This document shows positions 1 to 8,397 of a stretch of 64,000 nt of DNA, one piece after another; the first letter of the stretch is position 1; the number at the start of each line of letters is the position of its first letter. The DNA lies in NCBI GenBank assembly GCA_963699805.1, contig CAVOVH010000009.1, positions 62,001 through 126,000 on the forward strand, in the 5' to 3' direction. Made by a program: the position numbers and the translations under genes. A model generated the notes under the pieces. It had not been told where the DNA came from. It did not search any database and saw only the letters and a list, made by a program, of their open reading frames with translations. The stretch comes from JAGTVG01 sp963699805. GTDB taxonomy: Bacteria; Bacteroidota; Bacteroidia; Cytophagales; Cyclobacteriaceae.

Positions 1-372
1 AATCCGGGATATTTTCCCCATGTCTTTTCATTTCATGCAGTTCTTTTCCGGTGGCTTTGGGTAGATCATTTTTATGATAAATAATAGCTGCCAGTGATAC
101 CGGGATTAGATCAACTTAACTCCTTTTCACAAATGCCAGGTCATATAAAATCTATAGGCATATACATTTTTTTTCGTCCTATCACTCTAACTTTCTGATC
201 TTTCTGCGACCCCGATTTTTTAAAAATATTTTTAAAAAAACTATCATTAATTCAGAAAAATTACATCTTTGATTGCATGAAAATGATTATTATCATTACA
301 TTGTATATAAGGTTACCATAAATTTATAACACATGCACACAAAATTATTTTTTAACAACTAATGAACTAATT
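1..372. other. Left-edge interval, no confirmed gene
   Basis: No complete gene is visible here. On the minus strand one frame stays open from about 115 to the left edge and has protein-like composition (residues such as IIYHKNDLPKATGKELHE), but it has no start codon. A good ribosome-binding sequence (AAAAGGAG, minus strand, near 121-128) precedes a TTG whose own frame closes after two codons. This could be the 5' end of a gene with a frameshift, or chance. The rest, up to the first gene, is AT-rich leader sequence and contains the palindrome listed at 282-297. Confidence 0.25.
282..297. promoter_or_regulatory. Fur-box-like palindrome
   Basis: AATGAT-TATT-ATCATT is a perfect 6-bp inverted repeat with a 4-bp spacer, about 75 bp upstream of the gene at 373. 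It resembles the core of Fur-family boxes (alternating GATAAT/ATTATC hexamers). Seen directly: the palindrome and its position. Inferred: binding by a Fur-family metal regulator. AT-rich DNA produces such words by chance, so confidence is limited. Confidence 0.3.
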
Positions 373-711
373 ATGTCAAGAATAGGAACCATTGATTTCA
401 GGGGTATGACGGGTCATAAGTACACTTTCAATGTATACCCGCTCAATAATCATTTCAGTAAAGATAAAGGTGCTGTTTTTGTAGTTACACAAAGGATCGT
501 AAAAGCCGATGGACTGGTTGACCATAATTTATTATATGTCGGCACAACAGAAAATATTTCCACAGTAAAAGACATGGTTAAAAAATCAGAATGTTTTTCC
601 CGGGAACATGCCAATTGCATATGCACCTATTGGGAAGACAATTCTACGACTAGGGTCAAGATTAATGATGATCTGATCAATCATTATCATCCCCCCTGTA
701 ATTATGAATAA
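373..711 (+). CDS. Small GIY-YIG-like protein
   Basis: A 112-residue protein with no signal peptide or membrane segment. Its pattern matches the GIY-YIG nuclease fold in outline: a first strand ending in AVFVVTQR (in place of GIY), then LLYVGTTENI (the YIG element), a central Arg/His stretch (FSREH) and a C-terminal DDLINHYHPPCN, like the LI-x-x-Y-x-P-x-x-N ending of the family. The usual catalytic Glu before LI is Asp here and the first motif is altered, so nuclease activity is doubtful. It is a single-gene unit with its own terminator directly after the stop codon and a Fur-like palindrome upstream. It could also be an unrelated small protein; the fold assignment is my inference. Confidence 0.55.
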   Translation: MSRIGTIDFRGMTGHKYTFNVYPLNNHFSKDKGAVFVVTQRIVKADGLVDHNLLYVGTTENISTVKDMVKKSECFSREHANCICTYWEDNSTTRVKINDDLINHYHPPCNYE

Positions 712-731
712 ACCGCTCAAGCGGTTTTTTT
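710..731 (+). terminator. Rho-independent terminator
   Basis: The stem AAACCGC/GCGGTTT with a TCAA loop is followed by a run of T. It begins inside the stop codon of the small GIY-YIG-like gene, so that gene is a monocistronic unit. Confidence 0.85.
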
Positions 732-910
732 ATTTAAATTTAGAAATATTAAAATTTTATTGCCTTTGTACTCCCTGCTCTTCCCGGGGGTGGTAACCGC
801 CTGAATAGTGCCTTCGCCGGGTAAATGCCATTTTCTTATATAATTAATCCGATTGATCACCGAAGAAAAGGTTAGGTCATTCAATTTCATTAAATATCAG
901 TACTAAATCG

Positions 911-1468
911 ATGGATCGTATTTGCTTAAACACTCCAATTGGCTGGTTAAGGATTCGGGGTGATGGAGACTCCATTCATGAAATTTCCTTCGATCCTACA
1001 GGAAATGAGGAATCCGGCAATCAACTGCTGTTAGAATGTGCCAGACAAATAGATGCATATTTTCTCGGGAAATTGAAAAATTTTGATATACCTATCACCC
1101 TTCAGGGTACTCCATTTCAGAAAAAGGTATTGAATGCGGTACGGAAAATACCATTTGGTGAAATAAGGTCTTACCTCCAACTGGCAGATATCCTTGGAGA
1201 TTCAAAAGCAGTCCGCGCGGTTGGAAATGCCAACGCCAGAAATCCACTCCCGCTCATCATCCCCTGCCACCGTGTGATCGGCACCCACGGTTCACTTACC
1301 GGATATGCAGGAGGTATCTGGCGAAAACGATGGCTGCTTCAACATGAATCCAGATATAATCAACTTCCTCTTTTTCTTCACTTCCTTCGTGAGAGGATCA
1401 TCATATCAAAGTCATATGGATGTATTTCATCACGCGTATGGAAAGTGCTGGAATCTACAGACCATTGA
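911..1468 (+). CDS. ogt: Methylated-DNA--protein-cysteine methyltransferase
   Basis: Suicide alkyltransferase that removes methyl or alkyl groups from O6-guanine in DNA. The acceptor cysteine lies in the signature IIPCHRVIG (Cys about 119), followed by LTGYAGG and WLLQHE, which normally ends the domain. The N-terminal ribonuclease-like half is short, as in Ogt/AdaB types. After WLLQHE (about residue 147) the frame continues for about 38 residues because no stop codon occurs. This tail runs 91 bp antisense into the 3' end of folA, so it is probably not conserved. No Ada regulatory domain is attached. The convergent folA neighbour is not functionally related. Confidence 0.9.
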   Translation: MDRICLNTPIGWLRIRGDGDSIHEISFDPTGNEESGNQLLLECARQIDAYFLGKLKNFDIPITLQGTPFQKKVLNAVRKIPFGEIRSYLQLADILGDSKAVRAVGNANARNPLPLIIPCHRVIGTHGSLTGYAGGIWRKRWLLQHESRYNQLPLFLHFLRERIIISKSYGCISSRVWKVLESTDH

Positions 1469-1872
1469 TCCAGATTGATCTCTGGGAAATAGGCATCCCC
1501 CTTAAAGGAACCATATACTCTCGTGATATATAATTTATCGGCCAGTGGGAATGCCAGCCTGTAAATCTGTTCACCTCCGATGATGAATATCTCTTCCTGT
1601 TTCGTTTTTTTTGCATATCCAATGATTTCATCCAGGGAATGGAAGATCAATACGTTTTCGAGGGTCAATTCACTGTTCCGTGTGATCACCACATTCGTTC
1701 GGCCGGGTAAAGGTTTCCCGATTGAATCCCATGTTTTTCTTCCCATTATAATATAATGGCCCATCGTGATCCTTTTAAAATTTTTCAGATCATCTGGAAG
1801 ATGCCAGAGAAGCTTATTTCCCTCTCCAATCACCCCCTGATCCGCATAGGCTACAATGATTGATAGAGTCAT
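1378..1872 (-). CDS. folA: Dihydrofolate reductase
   Basis: NADPH-dependent reduction of dihydrofolate to tetrahydrofolate in the cytoplasm. The 164 residues are typical in length. Visible motifs are the N-terminal IIVAYADQGVIG, the substrate-binding LLWHLPDDLKNFK (with the conserved acidic residue), the cofactor segment IMGRKTWDSIG and PLPGRTNVVIT, and the second cofactor loop IIGGEQIY. It is the last gene of a minus-strand group namZ-fmt-folA; its start overlaps the fmt stop by 4 bp (ATGA), indicating translational coupling. Pairing with fmt is sensible, since both depend on the folate pool. Confidence 0.96.
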   Translation of the reverse strand: MTLSIIVAYADQGVIGEGNKLLWHLPDDLKNFKRITMGHYIIMGRKTWDSIGKPLPGRTNVVITRNSELTLENVLIFHSLDEIIGYAKKTKQEEIFIIGGEQIYRLAFPLADKLYITRVYGSFKGDAYFPEINLDQWSVDSSTFHTRDEIHPYDFDMMILSRRK

Positions 1873-2789
1873 ATTTTATTTCCCCTGAAAAATTCCGGTG
1901 GTGACATTCTTCTTTTTCCCTCCGGTTGCCATTCTTCGATGTTGATCAATCCATCCGCACATTGAATATGAAGAAAAGTACGGTTATCTGTTTGATATTG
2001 TCCGACATCCGCGAGCATCTTTTTTTCTCCCGGAAACACTTTATATATCTTATAGATCGTCTCATTAATTTTTGTCCAGGCAGTTGGGTAAGGCGACAAG
2101 CCCCTGACTAAATTATAAATCTCGTCCTGATTTTGATTCCAATCGATCTTACACATGTCGCGGGTTATTTTGGGCGCCATTTTCATGCCGGGAACTTCTT
2201 CCTGTCTTATAAGTTCATAGTTCCCGTTTTCGATCGCCCTGACGGTTTTCAATACCAAACCAGCCCCTTTGATCATTAACCTGTCATGAAGAGTTCCCGC
2301 ATCATCATCCGGGAATATGGGTCCTTCCTCCTGTAAAATGATATTTCCAGTATCGATTTCCTGCCTGATAAAAAAGGTAGTCAAACCGGTTTTTTTTTCC
2401 CCATTTATCAGGACCCAATTGATGGGGGCAGCTCCCCGGTATTGGGGAAGCAGGGAGGCATGCAGATTAAAAGTTCCGAGATCAGGCATCGACCATACCA
2501 TTTCCGGCAACATCCTGAAAGCGACCACGACCTGCAAATTGGCCTCATACCCTTTTAATGTTTCCAGAAATTCCGGATTTTTTAGATTTTTGGGCTGTAA
2601 AACAGGTATGTCGTGATCAAGTGCAAATTTTTTAACGGGGGATGAGGTTAATTTCCTTCCCCTCCCACTTGGTTTATCAACTGCCGTAATCACCGCCATA
2701 ATGGAATAGCCATTTTTGATCAGGATCTCCAGTGAAGGAATGGCAAACTCAGGAGTCCCCATAAAAATGATCCGTAATTTTTTACTCAT
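1869..2789 (-). CDS. fmt: Methionyl-tRNA formyltransferase
   Basis: Transfers a formyl group from 10-formyltetrahydrofolate to initiator Met-tRNA. The 306-residue form starting at the ATG at 2789 (MSKKLRIIFMGTPEFA) is preferred; a TTG six codons upstream would overlap namZ. Visible are the N-terminal Rossmann motif GTPEFA, the catalytic and folate-binding segment NLHASLLPQYRGAAPINW, the hydrolase-like IDTGNII and a C-terminal OB-type domain. Its end overlaps the folA start by 4 bp, and it begins 10 bp downstream of the namZ stop, so all three are probably cotranscribed. Confidence 0.96.
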   Translation of the reverse strand: MSKKLRIIFMGTPEFAIPSLEILIKNGYSIMAVITAVDKPSGRGRKLTSSPVKKFALDHDIPVLQPKNLKNPEFLETLKGYEANLQVVVAFRMLPEMVWSMPDLGTFNLHASLLPQYRGAAPINWVLINGEKKTGLTTFFIRQEIDTGNIILQEEGPIFPDDDAGTLHDRLMIKGAGLVLKTVRAIENGNYELIRQEEVPGMKMAPKITRDMCKIDWNQNQDEIYNLVRGLSPYPTAWTKINETIYKIYKVFPGEKKMLADVGQYQTDNRTFLHIQCADGLINIEEWQPEGKRRMSPPEFFRGNKI

Positions 2790-2799
2790 TCTTATTGAT

Positions 2800-3957
2800 C
2801 TATTCAAAATCAGGATAAAGCAAATATTTTTTCCTCAGATTCTTGTATTTGCTCAATTCTTCAAGCCATGAGATACGTATTTCTTCTTCGCTCAATCCTG
2901 CTTTAATCTGTTCGATCAATTCCATATTCCCAGCCAGTTGATTAAAATATGAGGTGAAAAAATTTTCATCTCTACCTGATTTATTATAAAATTCAATGAC
3001 ATAGCTGATCGTGAATTTTGGAATCCTTTGCAGTTCCCTGAAATCTGTTCCATAACATTTCTGATCCTTGTATTTCGGGTCGGTTGCTCCGGGAGTCTTC
3101 TGAGGTGTATAATCGAATCTGCCAAAGGATTTATCGGGATAACCCACTACCTGGAATGGAAAATCTGTTCCGCGACCGACACTCATCATGGTCCCCTCAA
3201 ACATACAGAGTGAAGGATATAGACGGATTGACAGATCAGTGGGTAAATTGGGAGAAGGCTTCACCGGCAAGGAATAGAGGTATTGATGCTGATAATTTTC
3301 AACGGTAATTACATTAAGCCGGCATGACTTCCCTCCTTCCAGCCACTTTTCACCATTGATCATCTTAGCCAGTTCGCCTACGGTTAATCCATGAACAATC
3401 GGGATTGGATCCATTCCCACAAATGATTTCAGATCTTCCTGTAATACGGGGCCATCCACATAATCCCCGTTCGGATTGGGACGGTCCAGGATGATCATTT
3501 CAATATTACGATCCGCGCATGCTTCCATCATATAATGCATGGTACTGATATAGGTATAAAACCTGACCCCGACATCCTGAATGTCGAAAACCACCACATC
3601 AATTCCTTCCATTTGTTCTGCTGAAGGTTTCCGGTTCGCGCCATAAAGTGATAGGATCGGGACGCCAGTTTTTTCATCCCTGGAATCCTCTACATGTTTC
3701 CCGGCATCTTCTACACCCCGGAATCCATGCTCCGGAGAAAAGATCTTGGTCACATTCAGGTCCTTTGCGACGAGGTAATCAACAAGATGACTGTCAAATA
3801 CCCTGGAAGTTTGGTTCACGACAAGTCCAATTCTCTTATTTTTTAACAAATCCTCATAAAGTTCAGTCCTTTCAGCTCCTACGATAATTTGTTGTGCTGA
3901 AGCACCTACGGCCAGCGTCAGGAAAAAAATAAATGGCAGGCAAATCCGTTCTTTCAT
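2800..3957 (-). CDS. namZ: Exo-beta-N-acetylmuramidase NamZ-like (DUF1343)
   Basis: DUF1343/GH171 family; characterised members release terminal N-acetylmuramic acid from peptidoglycan fragments. The start at 3957 gives a clean signal peptide (MKERICLPFIFF to ASAQ), so the mature protein is periplasmic or outer-membrane exposed; an upstream ATG at 3981 is possible. Family landmarks seen: LLKNKRIGLVVNQTS, IFSPEHGFRG, VVVFDIQDVGVRFYTYISTM, LDRPNPNGDYVDGP and PSPNLPTD. Total length, about 385, is normal. It heads the fmt-folA group, but the only evident link is cotranscription. The substrate assignment comes from the family. Confidence 0.88.
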   Translation of the reverse strand: MKERICLPFIFFLTLAVGASAQQIIVGAERTELYEDLLKNKRIGLVVNQTSRVFDSHLVDYLVAKDLNVTKIFSPEHGFRGVEDAGKHVEDSRDEKTGVPILSLYGANRKPSAEQMEGIDVVVFDIQDVGVRFYTYISTMHYMMEACADRNIEMIILDRPNPNGDYVDGPVLQEDLKSFVGMDPIPIVHGLTVGELAKMINGEKWLEGGKSCRLNVITVENYQHQYLYSLPVKPSPNLPTDLSIRLYPSLCMFEGTMMSVGRGTDFPFQVVGYPDKSFGRFDYTPQKTPGATDPKYKDQKCYGTDFRELQRIPKFTISYVIEFYNKSGRDENFFTSYFNQLAGNMELIEQIKAGLSEEEIRISWLEELSKYKNLRKKYLLYPDFE

Positions 3958-4020
3958 GGAATCCTTTATATTTTTATACATAAAATCTGTTCTAAATTAG
4001 CATTTTAATTAAAAAAAGTC

Positions 4021-5238
4021 TTGAACCTGCCACTTTTTATATCACGAAAAATTAGCAGCCCCGGGTCAAATACTTTTTCATCGATGATCCATAAAATCGC
4101 CATTCTCAGCATTGCTGTAGGACTTGGGATCATGATTTTGTCGTTTATCATCATGCGTGGTTTCCAGGAAACCATTACCGATAAACTGGTTGGGTTTGGC
4201 GGTCATATCCAGATTACAAAATATACCCTCAATTCAACGTATGAAGAATTGCCGATCTCCAAAGAAGATACAATTTACCAGGAATTGCTGCATGTTGATT
4301 TCATCGAACATATTCAGGGGGTAGCCCATAAAGTGGGTTTGATCCAGACCGAACAGGAAATACATGGGGTGATATTTAAAGGAGTGGACAAACAATTCAG
4401 CATGGAGAGATTTGGCCAAAGTCTCGTGGAGGGAAGATTCATTCACATGAAGGATACTTCCAATTCTTATGAAATCATGATCAGTAAAAAAATTGCTGAT
4501 CTGCTAAATTTAAAGATCGAGGATGAGATAAGGATTTATTTTATTCAGAATCCTCCCAGGATCCGTAAATTCATCGTTACGGGTATTTATTCCTCCGGCA
4601 TGGAAGAATTTGATGATCAAATCATCATAGGTGACATATCAGTCATACAGCAGCTGAATGATTGGAGATCCTCCCTGGTAGGTACGCTCGAAATATTTAT
4701 CAAGGATTTTAAAAAGATCGATGAGGCAGAAAATTATCTGTTTGATATGGTGGATTATGATTTGTTTGTAGATAAAATCACTGACAAGCATATTGAAATT
4801 TTTGACTGGTTGAGTCTGGTTGGCCGAAATGTTACCATTTTGCTGGTACTCATCCTTTTTGTGGCCTCTTTTAATATGATTTCTGTCTTGTTGATCCTCA
4901 TCATGGAAAGAACCCAAATGATTGGTATTTTAAAGGCCGTTGGATCGTCCGATAAAATGATCCGGAAAATATTTTCGTATCATGGTATCCGTCTGATTCT
5001 CTGGGGCCTCTTATGGGGAAATTTAATTGGCATAGGTTTAGGATGGATTCAGGCAAAATTCAAGATCATTCCTCTTGATCCTGAAAATTATTATATGAAT
5101 TACGTACCCATCAGTTGGGAGTGGCCGGGGATAATAGGGATCAATCTCCTGGTCCTGATCATCATCAGTCTTGTTCTGATCGTTCCTACCCTGATCATCT
5201 CCAGGATCCAACCGATCAAATCGATCCGGTTTGACTGA
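4021..5238 (+). CDS. LolC/E-type ABC transporter permease
   Basis: FtsX-fold inner-membrane permease of the lipoprotein-releasing (LolCE) type. The architecture is seen in order: one N-terminal membrane helix near residues 25-45 (IAILSIAVGLGIMILSFIIM), a periplasmic MacB-like core, then three C-terminal helices (about 270-300, 320-340 and 370-400). The start is TTG at 4021, which gives the expected N-terminus (MNLPLFISRKI); no in-frame ATG lies closer. No ATPase gene is adjacent, so the partner must be encoded elsewhere. The 3' end overlaps the convergent glycosyltransferase gene by 23 bp. Transport of lipoproteins is the likely role; related exporters are possible. Confidence 0.82.
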   Translation: MNLPLFISRKISSPGSNTFSSMIHKIAILSIAVGLGIMILSFIIMRGFQETITDKLVGFGGHIQITKYTLNSTYEELPISKEDTIYQELLHVDFIEHIQGVAHKVGLIQTEQEIHGVIFKGVDKQFSMERFGQSLVEGRFIHMKDTSNSYEIMISKKIADLLNLKIEDEIRIYFIQNPPRIRKFIVTGIYSSGMEEFDDQIIIGDISVIQQLNDWRSSLVGTLEIFIKDFKKIDEAENYLFDMVDYDLFVDKITDKHIEIFDWLSLVGRNVTILLVLILFVASFNMISVLLILIMERTQMIGILKAVGSSDKMIRKIFSYHGIRLILWGLLWGNLIGIGLGWIQAKFKIIPLDPENYYMNYVPISWEWPGIIGINLLVLIIISLVLIVPTLIISRIQPIKSIRFD

Positions 5239-5989
5239 TTTTGTGATATTTCTTGAATAAACTGTTAATTTTCATGGATAAGACGCCCCATACGGCTTCC
5301 TGAAAAATTTTTATTGACATTTTTGACTCCCCTCTTTTTCTGTCAGTGAAAATGATGGGAATTTCCTTGATCTGGAATCCATATTTCCAGGAAGTGAATT
5401 TCATTTCTATCTGAAAGGCATATCCAATAAAGCGGATCCTGTCAAGATTGATGGTTTCGAGCACTTTCCGTTTATAACAGATAAATCCGGCGGTAGGATC
5501 CTGTATGGGCATACCAGTTACTATTTTTACATAAACACTGGCAAAATAGGAAAGTAGAACCCTTCCCATGGGCCAGTTCACAACATTCACACCCGAAACA
5601 TATCGCGATCCAACGGCGACATCATAACCTTCATCCGCACAGGCAAAATAGAGTTGTTTCAGATCATCCGGATTATGTGACAGATCCGCATCCATTTCGA
5701 AGAGGTATTCATAACCCAGGTCCAGTGCCTTCTTGAATCCATAAATATAGGCGGTTCCCAACCCTTTTTTATTTTCTCTTTTATTCACATAGACCAAAAT
5801 CTCATCCAGATCGGGAAGATGGCTTTTCGAACGTAAATGATGCTCCACGAGATCTGCCGTGCCGTCAGGTGAATTATCATCCACCACCATAATATCGAAT
5901 TTTACGGAGAGGGCGGCTATCTTGTCGATCAGCTGAATGATATTTTCAGCTTCATTGTAGGTTGGTATGATTACAATCCCTTTATTCAA
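5216..5989 (-). CDS. Polyprenol-phosphate mannosyltransferase-like GT2
   Basis: Family 2 glycosyltransferase of the dolichol-phosphate-mannose-synthase type, 257 residues and without membrane helices, as in the short bacterial forms. Seen: IIPTYNEAENI, VVDDNSPDGTAD, the metal-binding FEMDADLSHNPDDL, VAVGSRYVSG and QDPTAGFICYKRKVLE. Family knowledge: it transfers a sugar from a nucleotide donor to a polyprenyl-phosphate carrier at the cytoplasmic face. Donor and acceptor are not shown by the sequence. It is a single gene transcribed toward the LolE-like gene, with a 23-bp 3' overlap. Confidence 0.88.
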   Translation of the reverse strand: MNKGIVIIPTYNEAENIIQLIDKIAALSVKFDIMVVDDNSPDGTADLVEHHLRSKSHLPDLDEILVYVNKRENKKGLGTAYIYGFKKALDLGYEYLFEMDADLSHNPDDLKQLYFACADEGYDVAVGSRYVSGVNVVNWPMGRVLLSYFASVYVKIVTGMPIQDPTAGFICYKRKVLETINLDRIRFIGYAFQIEMKFTSWKYGFQIKEIPIIFTDRKRGESKMSIKIFQEAVWGVLSMKINSLFKKYHKISQTGSI

Positions 5990-6161
5990 TTTGAGTGTAA
6001 TTCCTTTCGATTTAATTTATCTGAATTATGATACACCTTGGATATTCGAAGTAGCAAATATATTTCTGATTCGTTAAGAATTTCTAAAATATTTTAAAAA
6101 TTAACCCGCTTATTACCAATTCACTTCTCATTTAGTATTCATATATTTAATTTTGAACCAG

Positions 6162-6190
6162 TTTCGTTCCAATCCAATGATTTATATTTG
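6162..6190 (+). promoter_or_regulatory. Candidate his operon promoter
   Basis: TATATTTG at 6183-6190 matches the Bacteroidota -7 consensus TAnnTTTG exactly. A weak TTTC element lies 17 bp upstream. Transcription would begin about 45 bp before hisG. No obvious leader peptide rich in His codons or attenuator hairpin is seen between it and the gene. Confidence 0.35.
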
Positions 6191-6242
6191 ACAGGCTGGA
6201 TCATCATAACAGTCATAACCATATTATATAGATAATCAACAA

Positions 6243-7094
6243 ATGCTCAGAATAGCAATTCAGAAATCAGGCAGATTAAGTCAGGAATCTCTTGATCTTA
6301 TCAAAGAATGCAATATTAAAGTGAATAACGGGAAGGGAAAATTAAAATCCGATGCAACAAATTTCCCGATGGAGATCCTTTACTTGAGAGATGATGACAT
6401 ACCGGGTTATGTAGCCGATAAGGTCGCCGACATCGGTATTGTCGGGTTGAATGTGGTTCATGAAAAAGAAAAAGACATCCGGATTATCCAGCATCTTGGT
6501 TTTTCAAAATGCAGATTATCCCTGGCCATCCCGAAAGAATTGGATTATGAAGGATTTGGATTTTTTGTGGGGAAAAACATTGCCACTTCCTATCCGAACC
6601 TGACAGACCGATTTCTAAAAGAAAAAGGTATTCAGGCAGATATCCATGAAATAAGTGGTTCGGTGGAAATTGCACCTGGTATTGGTCTTGCAGATGCGAT
6701 CTGCGATATTGTAAGTTCAGGAAGCACCCTGATTAGCAACGGATTAAAGGAAGTTGAGACCATCCTGCATTCAGAAGCTGTATTGATCGGCAGCAAAGAA
6801 CTTTCTGATGAAAAGGAACATATTCTGGAACAATTCATCTTCCGGCTCAATGCAGTCCAAAAAGCAAAAAGTTATAAATACATCTTACTCAATGCCCCCA
6901 ATGATAAGATCAAGGATATAATTGACATTCTTCCGGGTATGAAAAGCCCCACGGTGGTCCCCCTGGCCATGGATGGATGGAGCTCGCTCCACTCGGTGAT
7001 TAACGAGGAAAAATTCTGGGAAATCATAGATAGTTTAAAACAGGCTGGCGCCCAAGGAATTCTGGTTGTCCCGATTGAAAAGATGATAATGTAA
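6243..7094 (+). CDS. hisG: ATP phosphoribosyltransferase, long form
   Basis: First step of histidine synthesis: ATP + PRPP to phosphoribosyl-ATP. The 283 residues match the long HisG form, which carries its own C-terminal ACT-like regulatory domain (about 210-283, GMKSPTVVPLAMDGW) and does not need HisZ. The catalytic half shows IAIQKSGRL, VADIGIVGLNV and the PRPP-binding segment ADAICDIVSSGSTL. The domain predicts feedback inhibition by histidine. It is the first gene of hisGDCB, four bases before hisD. Confidence 0.96.
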   Translation: MLRIAIQKSGRLSQESLDLIKECNIKVNNGKGKLKSDATNFPMEILYLRDDDIPGYVADKVADIGIVGLNVVHEKEKDIRIIQHLGFSKCRLSLAIPKELDYEGFGFFVGKNIATSYPNLTDRFLKEKGIQADIHEISGSVEIAPGIGLADAICDIVSSGSTLISNGLKEVETILHSEAVLIGSKELSDEKEHILEQFIFRLNAVQKAKSYKYILLNAPNDKIKDIIDILPGMKSPTVVPLAMDGWSSLHSVINEEKFWEIIDSLKQAGAQGILVVPIEKMIM

Positions 7095-7098
7095 GGAA

Positions 7099-8397
7099 AT
7101 GAAAGTAGTTAAATATCCTGATAAGAAAGAATGGCCGGATCTGATTAAAAGACCAGCTATCGATGAAAAAGCGATACGGAAAATTGTCAAACCAATCCTG
7201 AATAAGGTCAGGCAGAAGGGCGACAAAGCTTTACGAAAATTTACCTATGAATATGACCATGTTGAACTGGATCAGATTCTTGTCAATCCAGCAGAAATTG
7301 AGGAAGCTAAGAAACTCATTAAGCCCGAACTCAAGGAGGCCATCCACAAGGCTTATGATAATATTGAAAAATTCCATACGGCTCAACGACAGAACACCCT
7401 TGAAATAGAGACCACTCCTGGGGTTGTCTGCAAACGGAAAGGTGTTCCAATTGAAAAGGTGGGCCTTTATATACCCGGTGGAAGTGCTCCATTGTTTTCC
7501 ACCATACTGATGCTTGGAATTCCTGCCAGGATTGCAGGATGTAAGCAGGTGATCATGTGCACCCCGTGCAACCGCGATGGCGAAATAACCCCGGCCATCC
7601 TGTATACTGCGAATCTGGTGGGCATTGAAATGATCGCGAAGATCGGGGGAGCCCAGGCAGTGGCTGCCATGGCATTCGGTACGAAGACCATTCCCAAGGT
7701 CGACAAGATCTTTGGTCCGGGCAACCAGTTCGTTACGGCTGCCAAACAGGTTGTCAGTCAAAAAGGAACCGCTATTGACATGCCAGCCGGCCCGTCAGAA
7801 CTGGCAGTTATTGCTGATGATACCGCCGTACCTGAATTTGTAGCTGCCGATCTCCTTTCCCAGGCAGAACATGGAGCCGATAGCCAGGTTATTCTCATCA
7901 CAACCAGTGAAAAACTCCTGAATAAGGTCCGGCTAGAAATCAATGAACAGCAAGTCGAACTGCCCAGGAAACACATTATTCAGAAATCACTTGAAAATGC
8001 GCGACTTATCCTGGTGAAAAATATTGAAGAGGCGCTTGAATTATCCAATCAATATGCACCTGAACATCTGATCCTGGCAGTGGATAATGAGGAAATTGCA
8101 GCAGAAGGTGTCATAAATGCAGGATCTGTTTTTCTGGGTAATTTTTCGCCCGAATCAGCCGGTGATTATGCGTCCGGAACAAATCATACCCTGCCTACCT
8201 ATGGATACGCACGGGCCTATAGTGGTGTTTCTCTGGACAGTTTTATGAAAAAAATCACTTTCCAGAAAATAAATGAAGCTGGATTATCCTCTTTAGGATC
8301 TACTATCATTCAAATGGCTGCTGCTGAAAAATTGGATGGACATAAAATGGCGGTTTTGGTCAGGTTAAAACATATTCAGGAAAATGAAAAAACTTGA
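7099..8397 (+). CDS. hisD: Histidinol dehydrogenase
   Basis: Last two oxidations of histidine synthesis (histidinol to histidine, NAD-dependent, zinc enzyme). The 432 residues are standard. Seen: GVPIEKVGLYIPGG, KIFGPGNQFV, DMPAGPSELAVIAD, LLSQAEHGADSQ (zinc and catalytic Glu/His region) and the C-terminal SAGDYASGTNHTLPTYGYAR. It begins 4 bp after hisG and overlaps hisC by 14 bp, so translation is coupled along the operon. Confidence 0.97.
   Translation: MKVVKYPDKKEWPDLIKRPAIDEKAIRKIVKPILNKVRQKGDKALRKFTYEYDHVELDQILVNPAEIEEAKKLIKPELKEAIHKAYDNIEKFHTAQRQNTLEIETTPGVVCKRKGVPIEKVGLYIPGGSAPLFSTILMLGIPARIAGCKQVIMCTPCNRDGEITPAILYTANLVGIEMIAKIGGAQAVAAMAFGTKTIPKVDKIFGPGNQFVTAAKQVVSQKGTAIDMPAGPSELAVIADDTAVPEFVAADLLSQAEHGADSQVILITTSEKLLNKVRLEINEQQVELPRKHIIQKSLENARLILVKNIEEALELSNQYAPEHLILAVDNEEIAAEGVINAGSVFLGNFSPESAGDYASGTNHTLPTYGYARAYSGVSLDSFMKKITFQKINEAGLSSLGSTIIQMAAAEKLDGHKMAVLVRLKHIQENEKT

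Noticed and set aside
1..115. Gene entering from the left edge on the minus strand
   Set aside because: One frame is open to the edge, but there is no start codon in it and only about 38 codons are visible, so it was kept as a note only.
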